Counted from the stretch's first letter, positions 1 to 6,027 are shown. The stretch: DNA of 7,523 bases from an uncultured Lachnospiraceae bacterium (GCA_947003375.1 CAMQOJ010000199.1:1-7523), one strand, 5' to 3'. The notes: generated from the letters alone by a model not told the origin. A program made the numbers and translations.

Positions 1-75
1 TTTGAACCCTCGCGCCGCTATTAACGACCTGCACCCTTTCCAGGGGTGTCCCTTCGGCCTCTTGGGTACTTCTCC
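1..75 (-). tRNA. tRNA-Ser(GGA), 3' end cut by window edge
   Basis: Read on the minus strand, the gene starts with the acceptor strand GGAGAAG (rc of 69-75), followed by a class II-type body. The anticodon arm is CACCC / GGGTG around the loop CTGGAAA (37-43), giving anticodon GGA (rc of 39-41), which reads UCC and UCU serine codons. A long variable region follows, as expected for tRNA-Ser. The window ends inside the T-loop, so the last T-stem strand, the acceptor 3' strand and the question of an encoded CCA cannot be seen. A36-A37-A38 in the loop fits a MiaA (i6A37) substrate. It lies 61 bp downstream of tRNA-Ser(UGA) and is probably co-transcribed with it, since no clear promoter lies between them. 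Confidence 0.9.
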
Positions 76-83
76 AAGCGAGC
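71..83 (-). repeat. Shared 5' leader octamer, copy at tRNA-Ser(GGA)
   Basis: The eight bases immediately before this tRNA read GCTCGCTT on the minus strand (rc 76-83) and run into GGAGA of the mature tRNA, giving a 13-base identity with 218-230. The other copy precedes tRNA-Ser(UGA) at exactly the same position. The flanking bases beyond the octamer differ. It may be a relic of tandem duplication or a favoured RNase P leader. Confidence 0.75.
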
Positions 84-136
84 AGAATCTGCTGTTCTAT
101 ATTTCATCATCGGGAGCCTTTTTGTCTGTCCCCCAG

Positions 137-222
137 CGGAGAGAGTGGGATTCGAACCCACGCGCCCTTGCGGACAAACGGTTTTCAAGACCGCCTCGTT
201 ATGACCACTTCGATATCTCTCC
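137..222 (-). tRNA. tRNA-Ser(UGA)
   Basis: The minus strand folds as a class II tRNA. The acceptor strands are GGAGAGA (rc 216-222) and TCTCTCC (rc 138-144) with discriminator G at 137. The T-arm is GTGGG/CCCAC around TTCGAAT (rc 145-161). The anticodon stem GCGGT/ACCGT encloses the loop CTTGAAA (rc 183-189), with anticodon TGA at rc 185-187, and a long serine-type variable arm follows. The three bases after the discriminator read CTG, so CCA is not encoded and must be added after 3' trimming, which fits the RNase Z gene in the same window. A36-A37-A38 fits i6A37 modification by MiaA. A strong promoter lies about 30 bp upstream (253-281). Confidence 0.97.
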
Positions 223-230
223 AAGCGAGC
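218..230 (-). repeat. Shared 5' leader octamer, copy at tRNA-Ser(UGA)
   Basis: GCTCGCTT (rc 223-230) directly abuts the tRNA 5' end and matches the leader of the downstream tRNA-Ser(GGA) base for base. With the first bases of the tRNA the identity is 13 bases. Confidence 0.75.
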
Positions 231-252
231 CGCTCTCTCAACGGCAAAAACT

Positions 253-281
253 ATTCTAGCAAAAAGATTGGAATCTGTCAA
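253..281 (-). promoter_or_regulatory. Strong sigma-A-type promoter of the tRNA-Ser genes
   Basis: On the minus strand the -35 box is a perfect TTGACA (rc 276-281) and the -10 box is TAGAAT (rc 253-258), separated by 17 bp. A start site near 246 would give a leader of about 24 nt before tRNA-Ser(UGA). The hexamers and spacing are close to the vegetative consensus, as expected for a stable-RNA promoter. Both tRNA genes are probably transcribed from it. Confidence 0.92.
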
Positions 282-284
282 CAG

Positions 285-310
285 TTTTTTTCACTTTTTT
301 TCATTTTTTT
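285..310 (-). promoter_or_regulatory. Phased A-tracts, UP-element-like
   Basis: Three runs of exactly seven A's on the minus strand (rc 285-291, 295-301 and 304-310) begin about 10 and 9 bp apart, close to one helical turn. They lie just upstream of the tRNA -35 box, roughly -39 to -64 from the presumed start. A-rich DNA at this position is known to bind the RNA polymerase alpha C-terminal domain, and phased A-tracts bend DNA. The role here is inferred from position and sequence. Confidence 0.72.
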
Positions 311-360
311 CCAAAGTCCCCATTTTCAGCCTGAAACAGACCGAAAATGGGGACTTTTGG
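311..360 (-). other. Long hairpin between the DUF4179 gene and the tRNA promoter
   Basis: Arms 311-327 and 343-360 pair over 17 bp, interrupted only by one extra T in the right arm, around a 15-nt loop. The hairpin begins about 20 bp after the DUF4179 stop codon, where a terminator would be expected. However, on that strand it is followed by A-tracts rather than a U-tract, so it is not a standard rho-independent terminator. It may act as an mRNA 3'-end stabiliser or U-less terminator, or be a repetitive palindromic element. Confidence 0.7.
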
Positions 361-379
361 CCCCGGGGCTATCGTTTTG

Positions 380-1657
380 TCATTTCCCCATGATTGCCAC
401 GCCGTCCAGCAGGACTCTGACGATGGCGTCCGGATCGATGGCGGTGTCGAAGGAAGCCCTCATGTTCACATCCAGTTTCCCCGAACCGTACCCCATGGAG
501 CTCAGCAGCACCGTGGCCTGCGTCTGCGTCCCGTCCTGGAAGACGATGGTGATGTCATGTTCTCTGCCCATTCCCCATATGGAGGAAATCTCTCCCTCAT
601 ATGTCCCGTACAGGGTCAGATAGACCGTCATGGGGGACACATAGACATCGTACCGGTCGAAATGCACCTGATCCTCCGTCTTGTCCAGCGCTCCGCTCAG
701 CGCGAGCCCGTAATCTCCGCTGCGCTGTATTTCAATAGAGGTCTTATAGAAGCCGCTCTGGACATCCTCATCCGGGATCTCCACAAACCGGAAGGGCTCC
801 CCCTGGTCTTCCACGGCCGGCGCTTCATGGTAATAGCTCTCCGCGTACAGGGTATAGGTTCCGGGCGCATAGTCCGCTTTCCCCAGCTGCGTGATGATGC
901 AGAGCTCCTGGTTCTCCTCCAGTTCATATCCACATCCCTCCGGCAGATTGTTCCACCGGAACGTATCTCCGAAGCCGCTCTTCATCAGCATCCTGTCCGA
1001 GTCTATGTCCTCCCCCGCCAGGCCCTCCTTCCATTGACCCAGGTAGTTATTGTCGATGCTCACATTTACCGTGAGGTACTGATCCGTCTTCTTTGTCAGG
1101 ATATAGCTGGCGGTCATTTCCCGTCCGGCACAGGTGGTCTCCAGCAGTTCGATGGAGAACAGCTCATTGTCCATGACGATTTCCCCATATCGCCCCCAGG
1201 GGACTGTCTCTGCGCTTGCCTCAGCCCCGTCTGCCGCTCCCTGGGGCTCCTCTCCCGTCTCCGTCTGCGCCTCCGAGGCGGAAAAGCTGGCATCCAGGAT
1301 CTCCCCGTAGATGTCAGGCCGCTGCTGGGCCTGGGGCACGGGAAGGGCGGAATCGTCCCTGGTGGCGAAAATGTCCCGCAGAGGGGTGTGGTCCATCAGA
1401 TATCCCGCCCCCACGTACATGGTGCTCATGACAAGGAGCGCCGCTGCCGCAGGCACCGCTGCCCTTCTCCACGCCGAATGTCCTCTTTTCCTGTTCCTGC
1501 CATTTCCCATATCCATGCCTCCTTCTGTCCCGGCGCCTGTACGGCTCATGGCCCGATGGCCTGCCTTCTCCGGATTCCCCTCCAGAATCGCCCTGCGCAT
1601 CCCCTCGCTTACCGTCACGCCAGACATCAAATCGTTAACATTTTCTCTGAATTCCAT
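380..1657 (-). CDS. DUF4179-like membrane protein, probable anti-sigma factor
   Basis: A 425-residue protein that probably binds and holds the sigma factor encoded just upstream. Residues 1-65 form a basic cytoplasmic N-terminus. A single membrane segment lies at about 67-88 (Ala/Val/Leu-rich after WRR). Residues 100-150 are an acidic, Ala/Glu/Gln-rich linker, and the rest is an extracytoplasmic beta-rich domain. The overall plan matches DUF4179-type proteins paired with ECF sigma factors in Clostridia, but the anti-sigma role is inferred from context. No zinc-binding HxxxCxxC anti-sigma motif is visible. The start is firm: the ATG follows the sigma stop codon directly (TAG ATG), with GGGAGGTG six bases upstream inside the sigma gene, so translation is likely coupled. 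The outer domain contains Cys176, Cys242 and Cys253. Confidence 0.8.
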   Translation of the reverse strand: MEFRENVNDLMSGVTVSEGMRRAILEGNPEKAGHRAMSRTGAGTEGGMDMGNGRNRKRGHSAWRRAAVPAAAALLVMSTMYVGAGYLMDHTPLRDIFATRDDSALPVPQAQQRPDIYGEILDASFSASEAQTETGEEPQGAADGAEASAETVPWGRYGEIVMDNELFSIELLETTCAGREMTASYILTKKTDQYLTVNVSIDNNYLGQWKEGLAGEDIDSDRMLMKSGFGDTFRWNNLPEGCGYELEENQELCIITQLGKADYAPGTYTLYAESYYHEAPAVEDQGEPFRFVEIPDEDVQSGFYKTSIEIQRSGDYGLALSGALDKTEDQVHFDRYDVYVSPMTVYLTLYGTYEGEISSIWGMGREHDITIVFQDGTQTQATVLLSSMGYGSGKLDVNMRASFDTAIDPDAIVRVLLDGVAIMGK

Positions 1658-2236
1658 CTACAACACCTCCCAGACTTCCCGGGGCAGCTTTGCCCGAAGC
1701 TGTTCCCTGCCCCGCTTCAGCAGCGAGAACACCGTGCTCTCCTGCCTCCCCATGATCTTCGCGATTTCAGGAACCGGAAGTTCCTGGTAATAGTACAGCA
1801 GTATCACCAGCCTGTATTTCTCCTTCAGCTCCATGATCTCCTTCATCAGATCCAAAGTGCGGTCCAGCCTCTCATATGCGTCCCTGTCCCCGCCTCCATT
1901 CTGCAGCCCTCTCTCCAGCACCTGGGTGACCTCCGTCATCTCCACCCGCTGCCGCCAGGCGGAGGACAGATAGCTTTTGCAGGTGTTGATGGCGATCCTG
2001 GTGATCCAGGTCTTCTCCGTGGCGCGGCCCTGGAATCCCTGATAGTGCCTCCACACCTTCAGATAGGTGTCCTGCACCGCGTCCTCCGCCAGGTAGGGAT
2101 CGCGCAGGTAGAGGGTGCACAGGCGGAGAAGAGAGTCCCCGTATCTGTGGATCAGCAGCTCCATGCCCTCCTCTGTCAGCGCCTCCCGCTCCCGCTGTCC
2201 GGCAAACGTCAGCGCCATGCTCTGTCCATGCCCCAT
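1658..2236 (-). CDS. ECF-type RNA polymerase sigma factor
   Basis: A 192-residue sigma-70 family protein with only regions 2 and 4. Region 2 spans about residues 25-93 and includes the acidic DAVQDTYLKVW stretch (52-62, core binding and -10 recognition) and the TEKTWITRIAINTCKSYL segment. Region 4 spans about 127-183, with the helix-turn-helix LPVPEIAKIMGRQESTVFSLLKRG (153-176) that reads the -35 element. It would redirect RNA polymerase to a small regulon when released by its partner. The ATG at 2236 is preceded by GGAGG with 6-nt spacing (rc 2243-2247); a second Met at residue 7 has no ribosome binding site. The downstream DUF4179-like gene abuts it. Target promoters and stimulus are unknown, and no convincing self-type promoter was recognised upstream. 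Confidence 0.93.
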   Translation of the reverse strand: MGHGQSMALTFAGQREREALTEEGMELLIHRYGDSLLRLCTLYLRDPYLAEDAVQDTYLKVWRHYQGFQGRATEKTWITRIAINTCKSYLSSAWRQRVEMTEVTQVLERGLQNGGGDRDAYERLDRTLDLMKEIMELKEKYRLVILLYYYQELPVPEIAKIMGRQESTVFSLLKRGREQLRAKLPREVWEVL

Positions 2237-2268
2237 TTTCTCCCTCCGTTTCCGTAGATATCACACAT
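2209..2268 (-). CDS. Possible 19-codon leader ORF overlapping the sigma start
   Basis: AAAGGAGG (rc 2277-2284), a stronger ribosome binding site than that of the sigma gene, lies 8 nt before an ATG at 2268. The frame runs MCDIYGNGGRKWGMDRAWR and stops at 2209, 28 bases inside the sigma gene in another frame. Ribosomes ending here could re-initiate on, or compete with, the sigma start at 2236. It is too short to judge by composition and may be chance, so this is a candidate only. Confidence 0.3.
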   Translation of the reverse strand: MCDIYGNGGRKWGMDRAWR

Positions 2269-2343
2269 CCTTCCCGCCTCCTTTCAAACATTAGACAGGA
2301 GCAGAACTTTCTTTTCTTGCATGATTGGAAAATTTATTTTACG

Positions 2344-2384
2344 AAAAAAAGCCTGCGCCAAGTCTGTCCCAGGCGCGGGCTTTT
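2344..2384 (-). terminator. Rho-independent terminator after ispD
   Basis: The minus strand forms a GC-rich 9-bp stem (rc 2372-2380 with 2351-2359, one G-T pair) around a 12-nt loop, followed by seven T's (rc 2344-2350). Four flanking A-T pairs extend the stem. It lies 42 bp beyond the ispD stop codon and closes the right-hand gene cluster. Because TTTT follows the hairpin on the plus strand as well, it could also work weakly in the other direction. Confidence 0.92.
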
Positions 2385-2426
2385 GTTCCTTGTTTCCGGC
2401 TTTCTTTTCTATATTTATACCTCAGC

Positions 2427-3188
2427 TTATTCTGTCGCGTTCTTATCAGGGAAATCCTCCCCCCCAAGCAGGCTTTCAGCCGTCCTCATATCCTCGGGCG
2501 TGGTTATCTTGATATTCCTGTAGGATGCCTCAACCAGCCTGACGTGTATCCCGGACATCTCCTCCACCACCATGGCGTCATCGGTTACCGACAGGGACTC
2601 CCCCGCTTCCAGCCTGGCGAAAAGCTCCCGGTACGCCTCCGTGATCAATGCCGTCTCAAAGACCTGGGGCGTCTGCACGGTCCAAAGACGGCTCCTGTCC
2701 GGAGTCTGGGCTACGAAGCCCTGGCCGTCCGCAATCTTGATGGTATCCTTCACCGGGACGGCTGCCACGCAGGCCCTGTATCTGCATGCCGCCTGATAGG
2801 TGGATTCTAAGAGGGCCTCTGTCAGGAAGGGCCGCGCCCCGTCATGGATGAAGACATATCCGTCCGCATTCGGTTTTGTCAGGCATCCCTCCGCCATGGC
2901 CCGAAGGGCGTTCCAGACCGACTCGTAGCGCTCTCTCCCGCCTGCTATCACTGCGGAAACCTTCCGAAAGCCGTACCGCTCCAGGATGTCCTGCCGTACA
3001 TAGGGGATGTCCTTCTCTCCTGTCACCAGCACGCAGTCATCGATTATGGCGGAGCGCTCCACCGCCTGCAGGGAGTACCAGAGGATGGGCCTTCCCCCCA
3101 ATGTCATAAATTGCTTGGCCGTGCCGCTGCGCATCCTTTTCCCGCTGCCCGCAGCCAGCACCACAGCTGTACACCTTTTTTTTCCCAT
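2427..3188 (-). CDS. ispD: 2-C-methyl-D-erythritol 4-phosphate cytidylyltransferase
   Basis: A 253-residue enzyme that joins CTP and MEP to form CDP-ME, the third step of the MEP pathway to IPP and DMAPP, in the cytoplasm. The N-terminal nucleotide-binding signature VVLAAGSGKRM is at 9-19, with Arg18 and Lys25 matching the catalytic Arg/Lys pair of the family. GGRERYESV (83-91), IHDGARPF (114-121), PVKDTIK (145-151), QTPQ (172-175), TDDA (202-205) and NIKITTPEDM (225-234, Lys227) are all present, so it looks intact. The reading frame is open far upstream into tsaD, but the ATG at 3188 has AAAGGAGG before it and begins the conserved core, so the longer version is rejected. It lies 116 bp after tsaD and ends before a strong terminator. 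Confidence 0.96.
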   Translation of the reverse strand: MGKKRCTAVVLAAGSGKRMRSGTAKQFMTLGGRPILWYSLQAVERSAIIDDCVLVTGEKDIPYVRQDILERYGFRKVSAVIAGGRERYESVWNALRAMAEGCLTKPNADGYVFIHDGARPFLTEALLESTYQAACRYRACVAAVPVKDTIKIADGQGFVAQTPDRSRLWTVQTPQVFETALITEAYRELFARLEAGESLSVTDDAMVVEEMSGIHVRLVEASYRNIKITTPEDMRTAESLLGGEDFPDKNATE

Positions 3189-3191
3189 ATT

Positions 3192-3227
3192 TAACCCCTC
3201 CTTTATTAGAAACCCCTCCTCTATCAG
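3192..3227 (-). promoter_or_regulatory. Tandemly duplicated ribosome binding site of ispD
   Basis: Two adjacent 18-base units (3192-3209 and 3210-3227) match at 15 of 18 positions. Each carries GGAGGGGTT on the minus strand. The proximal copy is correctly placed for the ispD ATG at 3188; the distal copy lies one unit further upstream and has no start codon of its own. It may act as a ribosome standby site or be a harmless slippage duplication. Confidence 0.75.
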
Positions 3228-3304
3228 GCGATTCCCCAATCCCGCCTCCCCAAATTCTTTCCGGCTCCGGGAAAAGCATCCGCAAGTCCCCGGTTCTTCT
3301 GCCC

Positions 3305-4330
3305 TCAGAGCCTCAGGTTGGGCACGGCGTTCAGGTCGTAACCGCTGCGGATGCCTTTGAGGTACTCGTAATATCCCGCCGCGCCTATCATGGCAGCATT
3401 GTCCGTGCATAGCACAGGGGACGGGCGATAGAACCGGATATTCCGCCTCCCGCATGCCTCCTCGAAGGCGGCGCGCAGGGAAGAATTCGAGGCCACGCCC
3501 CCCGCGATGGCGAATTTATCGTAGCCGAACTTCCGCACGGCATGCAGGGAATGCTCCACCAGCACGTCTATCACCGCTTTCTGGAAGGAGGCCGCCACAT
3601 CCGCCTGGCACACCGGCTCCCCTTTCATCTGGCAGGAATTCAGGTAGTTCAGCACAGCGGATTTCAGGCCGCTGAAGCTGAAGTCGTATTCGTTCTCCGC
3701 TATCTTCGCCCTGGGGAAAGGAATGGCGTCCGGATCGCCCTCTTTGGAGAGCCTGTCTATCTTCGGCCCGCCGGGGTATCCGAGGCCGATGGCCCGGGCC
3801 ACCTTGTCAAAGGCCTCCCCCGCGGCGTCGTCCCTGGTCATACCGATGATCTCATATACCCCGTAGTCCTTCACCGCCACCAGGTGGGAGTGGCCGCCGG
3901 AGGCCACCAGGCAGATGAAGGGAGGCTCCAGCTCCCTGTATTCGATATAGTTGGCGCTGATATGGCCGCTGATATGGTGGACGCCAATCAACGGAATCCC
4001 CGCGGCGAAACTGATGGCCTTTGCCGCCGATACGCCCACCAGCAGCGCCCCCACCAGCCCGGGGCCATAGGTAACGGCAACGACATCAATGTCTTCCAAT
4101 GTGGCGCCAGCCTGGGCAAGGGCCTCCTCTATGACCTGGTTGATTTTCTCGATATGCTTCCTGGAGGCAATCTCCGGCACCACGCCGCCGTACTGCGCAT
4201 GGAGCGCAATCTGTGTGAAAATAACATTCGACAGCACCTCCCTGCCGTTTTTCACCACGGAAGCCGCTGTCTCGTCACAGGATGTCTCGATGGCAAGCAC
4301 CAGGACATCCCCCTCATGAACCTGTTCCAA
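3305..4330 (-). CDS. tsaD: tRNA N6-adenosine threonylcarbamoyltransferase TsaD
   Basis: A 341-residue protein of the Kae1/Qri7 family. With TsaB and TsaE it transfers the threonylcarbamoyl group from threonylcarbamoyl-AMP to A37 of tRNAs reading ANN codons. Motifs visible: AIETSCDETAAS (13-24), HHISGH (118-123) whose His119 and His123 bind the metal, VASGGHSH (142-149), GEAFDK (171-176), GYPGGP (184-189), AGGVASNSSLR (276-286) and CTDNAAMI (308-315) with the metal ligand Asp310. The length is normal for bacteria. The start is TTG at 4330 after GAGGGAG; the nearest in-frame alternative is a GTG ten codons later preceded by GAGGGGG. Either gives an intact core. Its partner tsaB lies upstream in the same direction. 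Confidence 0.97.
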   Translation of the reverse strand: MEQVHEGDVLVLAIETSCDETAASVVKNGREVLSNVIFTQIALHAQYGGVVPEIASRKHIEKINQVIEEALAQAGATLEDIDVVAVTYGPGLVGALLVGVSAAKAISFAAGIPLIGVHHISGHISANYIEYRELEPPFICLVASGGHSHLVAVKDYGVYEIIGMTRDDAAGEAFDKVARAIGLGYPGGPKIDRLSKEGDPDAIPFPRAKIAENEYDFSFSGLKSAVLNYLNSCQMKGEPVCQADVAASFQKAVIDVLVEHSLHAVRKFGYDKFAIAGGVASNSSLRAAFEEACGRRNIRFYRPSPVLCTDNAAMIGAAGYYEYLKGIRSGYDLNAVPNLRL

Positions 4331-4416
4331 TTTTCTCCCTCATTCTGCCGCACAGGGGCTGCAATCCCCGCCCCCGGCGGCGCTTTCTGTAGCTTGACTC
4401 CGGCAGTCTGTCGCTG

Positions 4417-5007
4417 TCAGTCCGTCGGGTTCACATTCTGGGCCAGATCCCAGCCGTAAATCTTCCACCGCCTGTTCCCGTCCCTGCGCAGCAGATAGAC
4501 CATGTCCACCAGATTGCTCTGGCCGCCGTCCAGGACGGTGTAGACGCAATGAATCCTGGCGAACTCGTATCCGTCCTCCGTAAAGGTATCCACATTGGCG
4601 CTGGAGGCCACGGAAGCCGCGGTAATCTGCCTGCTGTCATCCTGGAAGGAGGTGATTTCGGACTTGAGGGCCAGCAGGTGATTGCTCACATCGTTTGCCG
4701 CCAGCAGCTCGTCGTCAAAAAGGGCCCTGGCCTTCATGCCCAGCTGCTCTACCTCCTCGTCCACGCATTCCTGGGAATAGAGGCATTTCTGGATGTCTGC
4801 GTAATACTTCATCACTTCCTTGACCGTAGGGGGATAGTTATTCTCCAGGTCTCGGCTCAGCACAAGCTTCACCGCCGTCATGGCCGCCTCGTCCTCCGCC
4901 CCTCGGCTTTTATTCGAAAGATAGGCGAAATAGGCCACCACTGCCACTATCAGCACCAGAAAGATGATTGCTACTTTTGTCGTGTTTTTTGAGGTGTTTT
5001 TCTTCAT
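4417..5007 (-). CDS. Single-pass membrane protein of unknown function, DUF6715-like
   Basis: A 196-residue protein. A lysine/threonine-rich N-terminus (1-11) is followed by one strongly hydrophobic segment (about 12-30) with no lipobox, so it is probably an N-terminal anchor with the rest outside the membrane. The outer part begins helical and acidic (36-120, Cys75 and Cys81), then has a beta-rich end (about 134-186) with YEFARIHCVYTVLDGG and RRWKIYGWDL, resembling the NTF2-like fold of other exported proteins. I believe it matches the DUF6715 family found in Lachnospiraceae, from memory only. The ATG at 5007 follows GGAGGGGAGG with 5-nt spacing. It lies 36 bp after the RNase Z gene and 86 bp before tsaD, suggesting co-transcription. 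Function unknown. Confidence 0.85.
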   Translation of the reverse strand: MKKNTSKNTTKVAIIFLVLIVAVVAYFAYLSNKSRGAEDEAAMTAVKLVLSRDLENNYPPTVKEVMKYYADIQKCLYSQECVDEEVEQLGMKARALFDDELLAANDVSNHLLALKSEITSFQDDSRQITAASVASSANVDTFTEDGYEFARIHCVYTVLDGGQSNLVDMVYLLRRDGNRRWKIYGWDLAQNVNPTD

Positions 5008-5043
5008 GCCTGCCTCCCCTCCGCCATGCGGACTTTCCTTTCC

Positions 5044-5955
5044 TTACTCCTCGTCAAAGTTCAACTCCACAGTCCTGCCGTCCCTGGCCGCCACCGTATT
5101 CGGGAAAATCTTCCTCACGTCCTTGAGATAGTCCTCCGGATGGGTCAGGGAGGGGCTGTAATGGGTGAGCCACAACTCCGGGACCTCCGCCGCCTTCGCT
5201 ATCCTGGCGGCCTCGTACATAGTCATATGCCTGTTCTCCCTGGCCTTGGCCAGCTTCTCCGGCTCGCCGTACATCCCCTCCAGAATCATCAGGTCGGATC
5301 CGGCACCGTTCCGGGCGATGGCCTCCACCGGTCTGGTGTCCGTACAGTAGGTCACCTTCAGACCCCTGCGGGGAGCCCCCAGCACCATGTCCGGCGTATA
5401 GGTTCTCCCGTCCTGTTCTATAACCTCGCCCTTCTGCAGTCTGCTCCAGAGCTTCATGGGAATCCCCTGCTCCAGGGCCCGCTCCCTGTCGAAGCGTCCA
5501 ATCCTATCCACTGTCATGGTATATCCATAGCATAATACGCTGTGGTTCACTTTAAAGGCCTTCAGCCGGAAACCCTCGAAGGAGAATTCCTGCTCCTCCT
5601 CGGTGATTTCCTGCAGCCGCACTTCAAAGGGGAGTTCCGGCGCGATGGTGCGCAAGGCATTGACCGTTCTGGTCAATCCTTTGGGGCCTATGAGCCGGAG
5701 CGGTTCCTTACGCTCCGCGTTGCCCATGGTCAGGAGCATGCCCGGCAGCCCGCTGATATGGTCCGCATGGTAATGGGTAAAGCAGATGATGTCGATGGGG
5801 TTGGGGCTCCAGCCCTTCTCCCGCATGGCAATCTGCGTGCCTTCCCCGCAGTCGATCAATATGCTTTTTCCATTGTAGCGCAGCATCAGGGACGTGAGCC
5901 ACCGATAGGGCAGCGGCATCATCCCTCCTGTTCCTAGCAGACTTACATCCAGCAT
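5044..5955 (-). CDS. rnz: RNase Z-family metallo-beta-lactamase-fold hydrolase
   Basis: A 303-residue protein of the RNase Z/ElaC family, endonucleases that cut CCA-less tRNA precursors after the discriminator base. The core is HYHADH (61-66: His61, His63, Asp65, His66), His138 in NHSVLCYGY, Asp206 in CTDTRP, His243 in RHMTMYEAA and His265 in LTHYS. This is a full zinc-ligand and catalytic set at spacings like those of the Bacillus subtilis enzyme. Two differences stand out: the PPGP of the tRNA-binding arm is replaced by IPMKLWSRLQKGE (165-177), and the usual HEATF is ILEGMY (224-229), keeping the Glu. It may be a divergent true RNase Z or a relative with altered substrates. The ATG at 5955 has the modest site AAGGAAG. 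It lies between the small Zn-type protein and a membrane protein gene. Confidence 0.88.
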   Translation of the reverse strand: MLDVSLLGTGGMMPLPYRWLTSLMLRYNGKSILIDCGEGTQIAMREKGWSPNPIDIICFTHYHADHISGLPGMLLTMGNAERKEPLRLIGPKGLTRTVNALRTIAPELPFEVRLQEITEEEQEFSFEGFRLKAFKVNHSVLCYGYTMTVDRIGRFDRERALEQGIPMKLWSRLQKGEVIEQDGRTYTPDMVLGAPRRGLKVTYCTDTRPVEAIARNGAGSDLMILEGMYGEPEKLAKARENRHMTMYEAARIAKAAEVPELWLTHYSPSLTHPEDYLKDVRKIFPNTVAARDGRTVELNFDEE

Positions 5956-6002
5956 CTTACTTCCTTCTTTTCCGGCCCGCCGCCCTCCCCGGGAGTCGGC
6001 GG

Positions 6003-6011
6003 ACCTCCTTT
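6003..6011 (-). promoter_or_regulatory. Unused consensus Shine-Dalgarno upstream of rnz
   Basis: AAAGGAGGT on the minus strand is a near-perfect anti-16S match, but no start codon lies 5-12 nt downstream. The rnz ATG is 47 nt further on, behind a GC-rich hairpin (5980-6002). It may be a ribosome standby site, or mark a lost or undetected start. Confidence 0.5.
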
Positions 6012-6027
6012 CACAATCCTATATCCG

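Noticed and set aside
76..136. Separate promoter for tRNA-Ser(GGA)
   Set aside because: A TATAGA-like -10 can be found, but no acceptable -35 lies at 16-18 bp; co-transcription from 253-281 is simpler.
2..281. Open frames across the tRNA region on both strands
   Set aside because: They run through two clear tRNA-Ser genes and their promoter.
347..2257. A 636-codon open frame on the plus strand, antisense to the sigma and DUF4179 genes
   Set aside because: The product is rich in His, Pro, Leu and Arg with no domain. The opposite strand carries recognisable sigma and membrane proteins with proper ribosome sites. Long antisense frames are common in G+C-rich genes.
2285..2343. Self-recognised ECF promoter before the sigma gene
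   Set aside because: No clear GGAAC-type -35 with a matching -10 at the right spacing could be seen.
3189..3455. Longer ispD reading from 3455
   Set aside because: The extra 89 residues overlap the tsaD 3' end and are not IspD-like; AAAGGAGG before the ATG at 3188 settles the start.
3542..4459. A 305-codon plus-strand open frame opposite tsaD
   Set aside because: TsaD on the minus strand is unmistakable; the antisense product shows no family features and no ribosome binding site.
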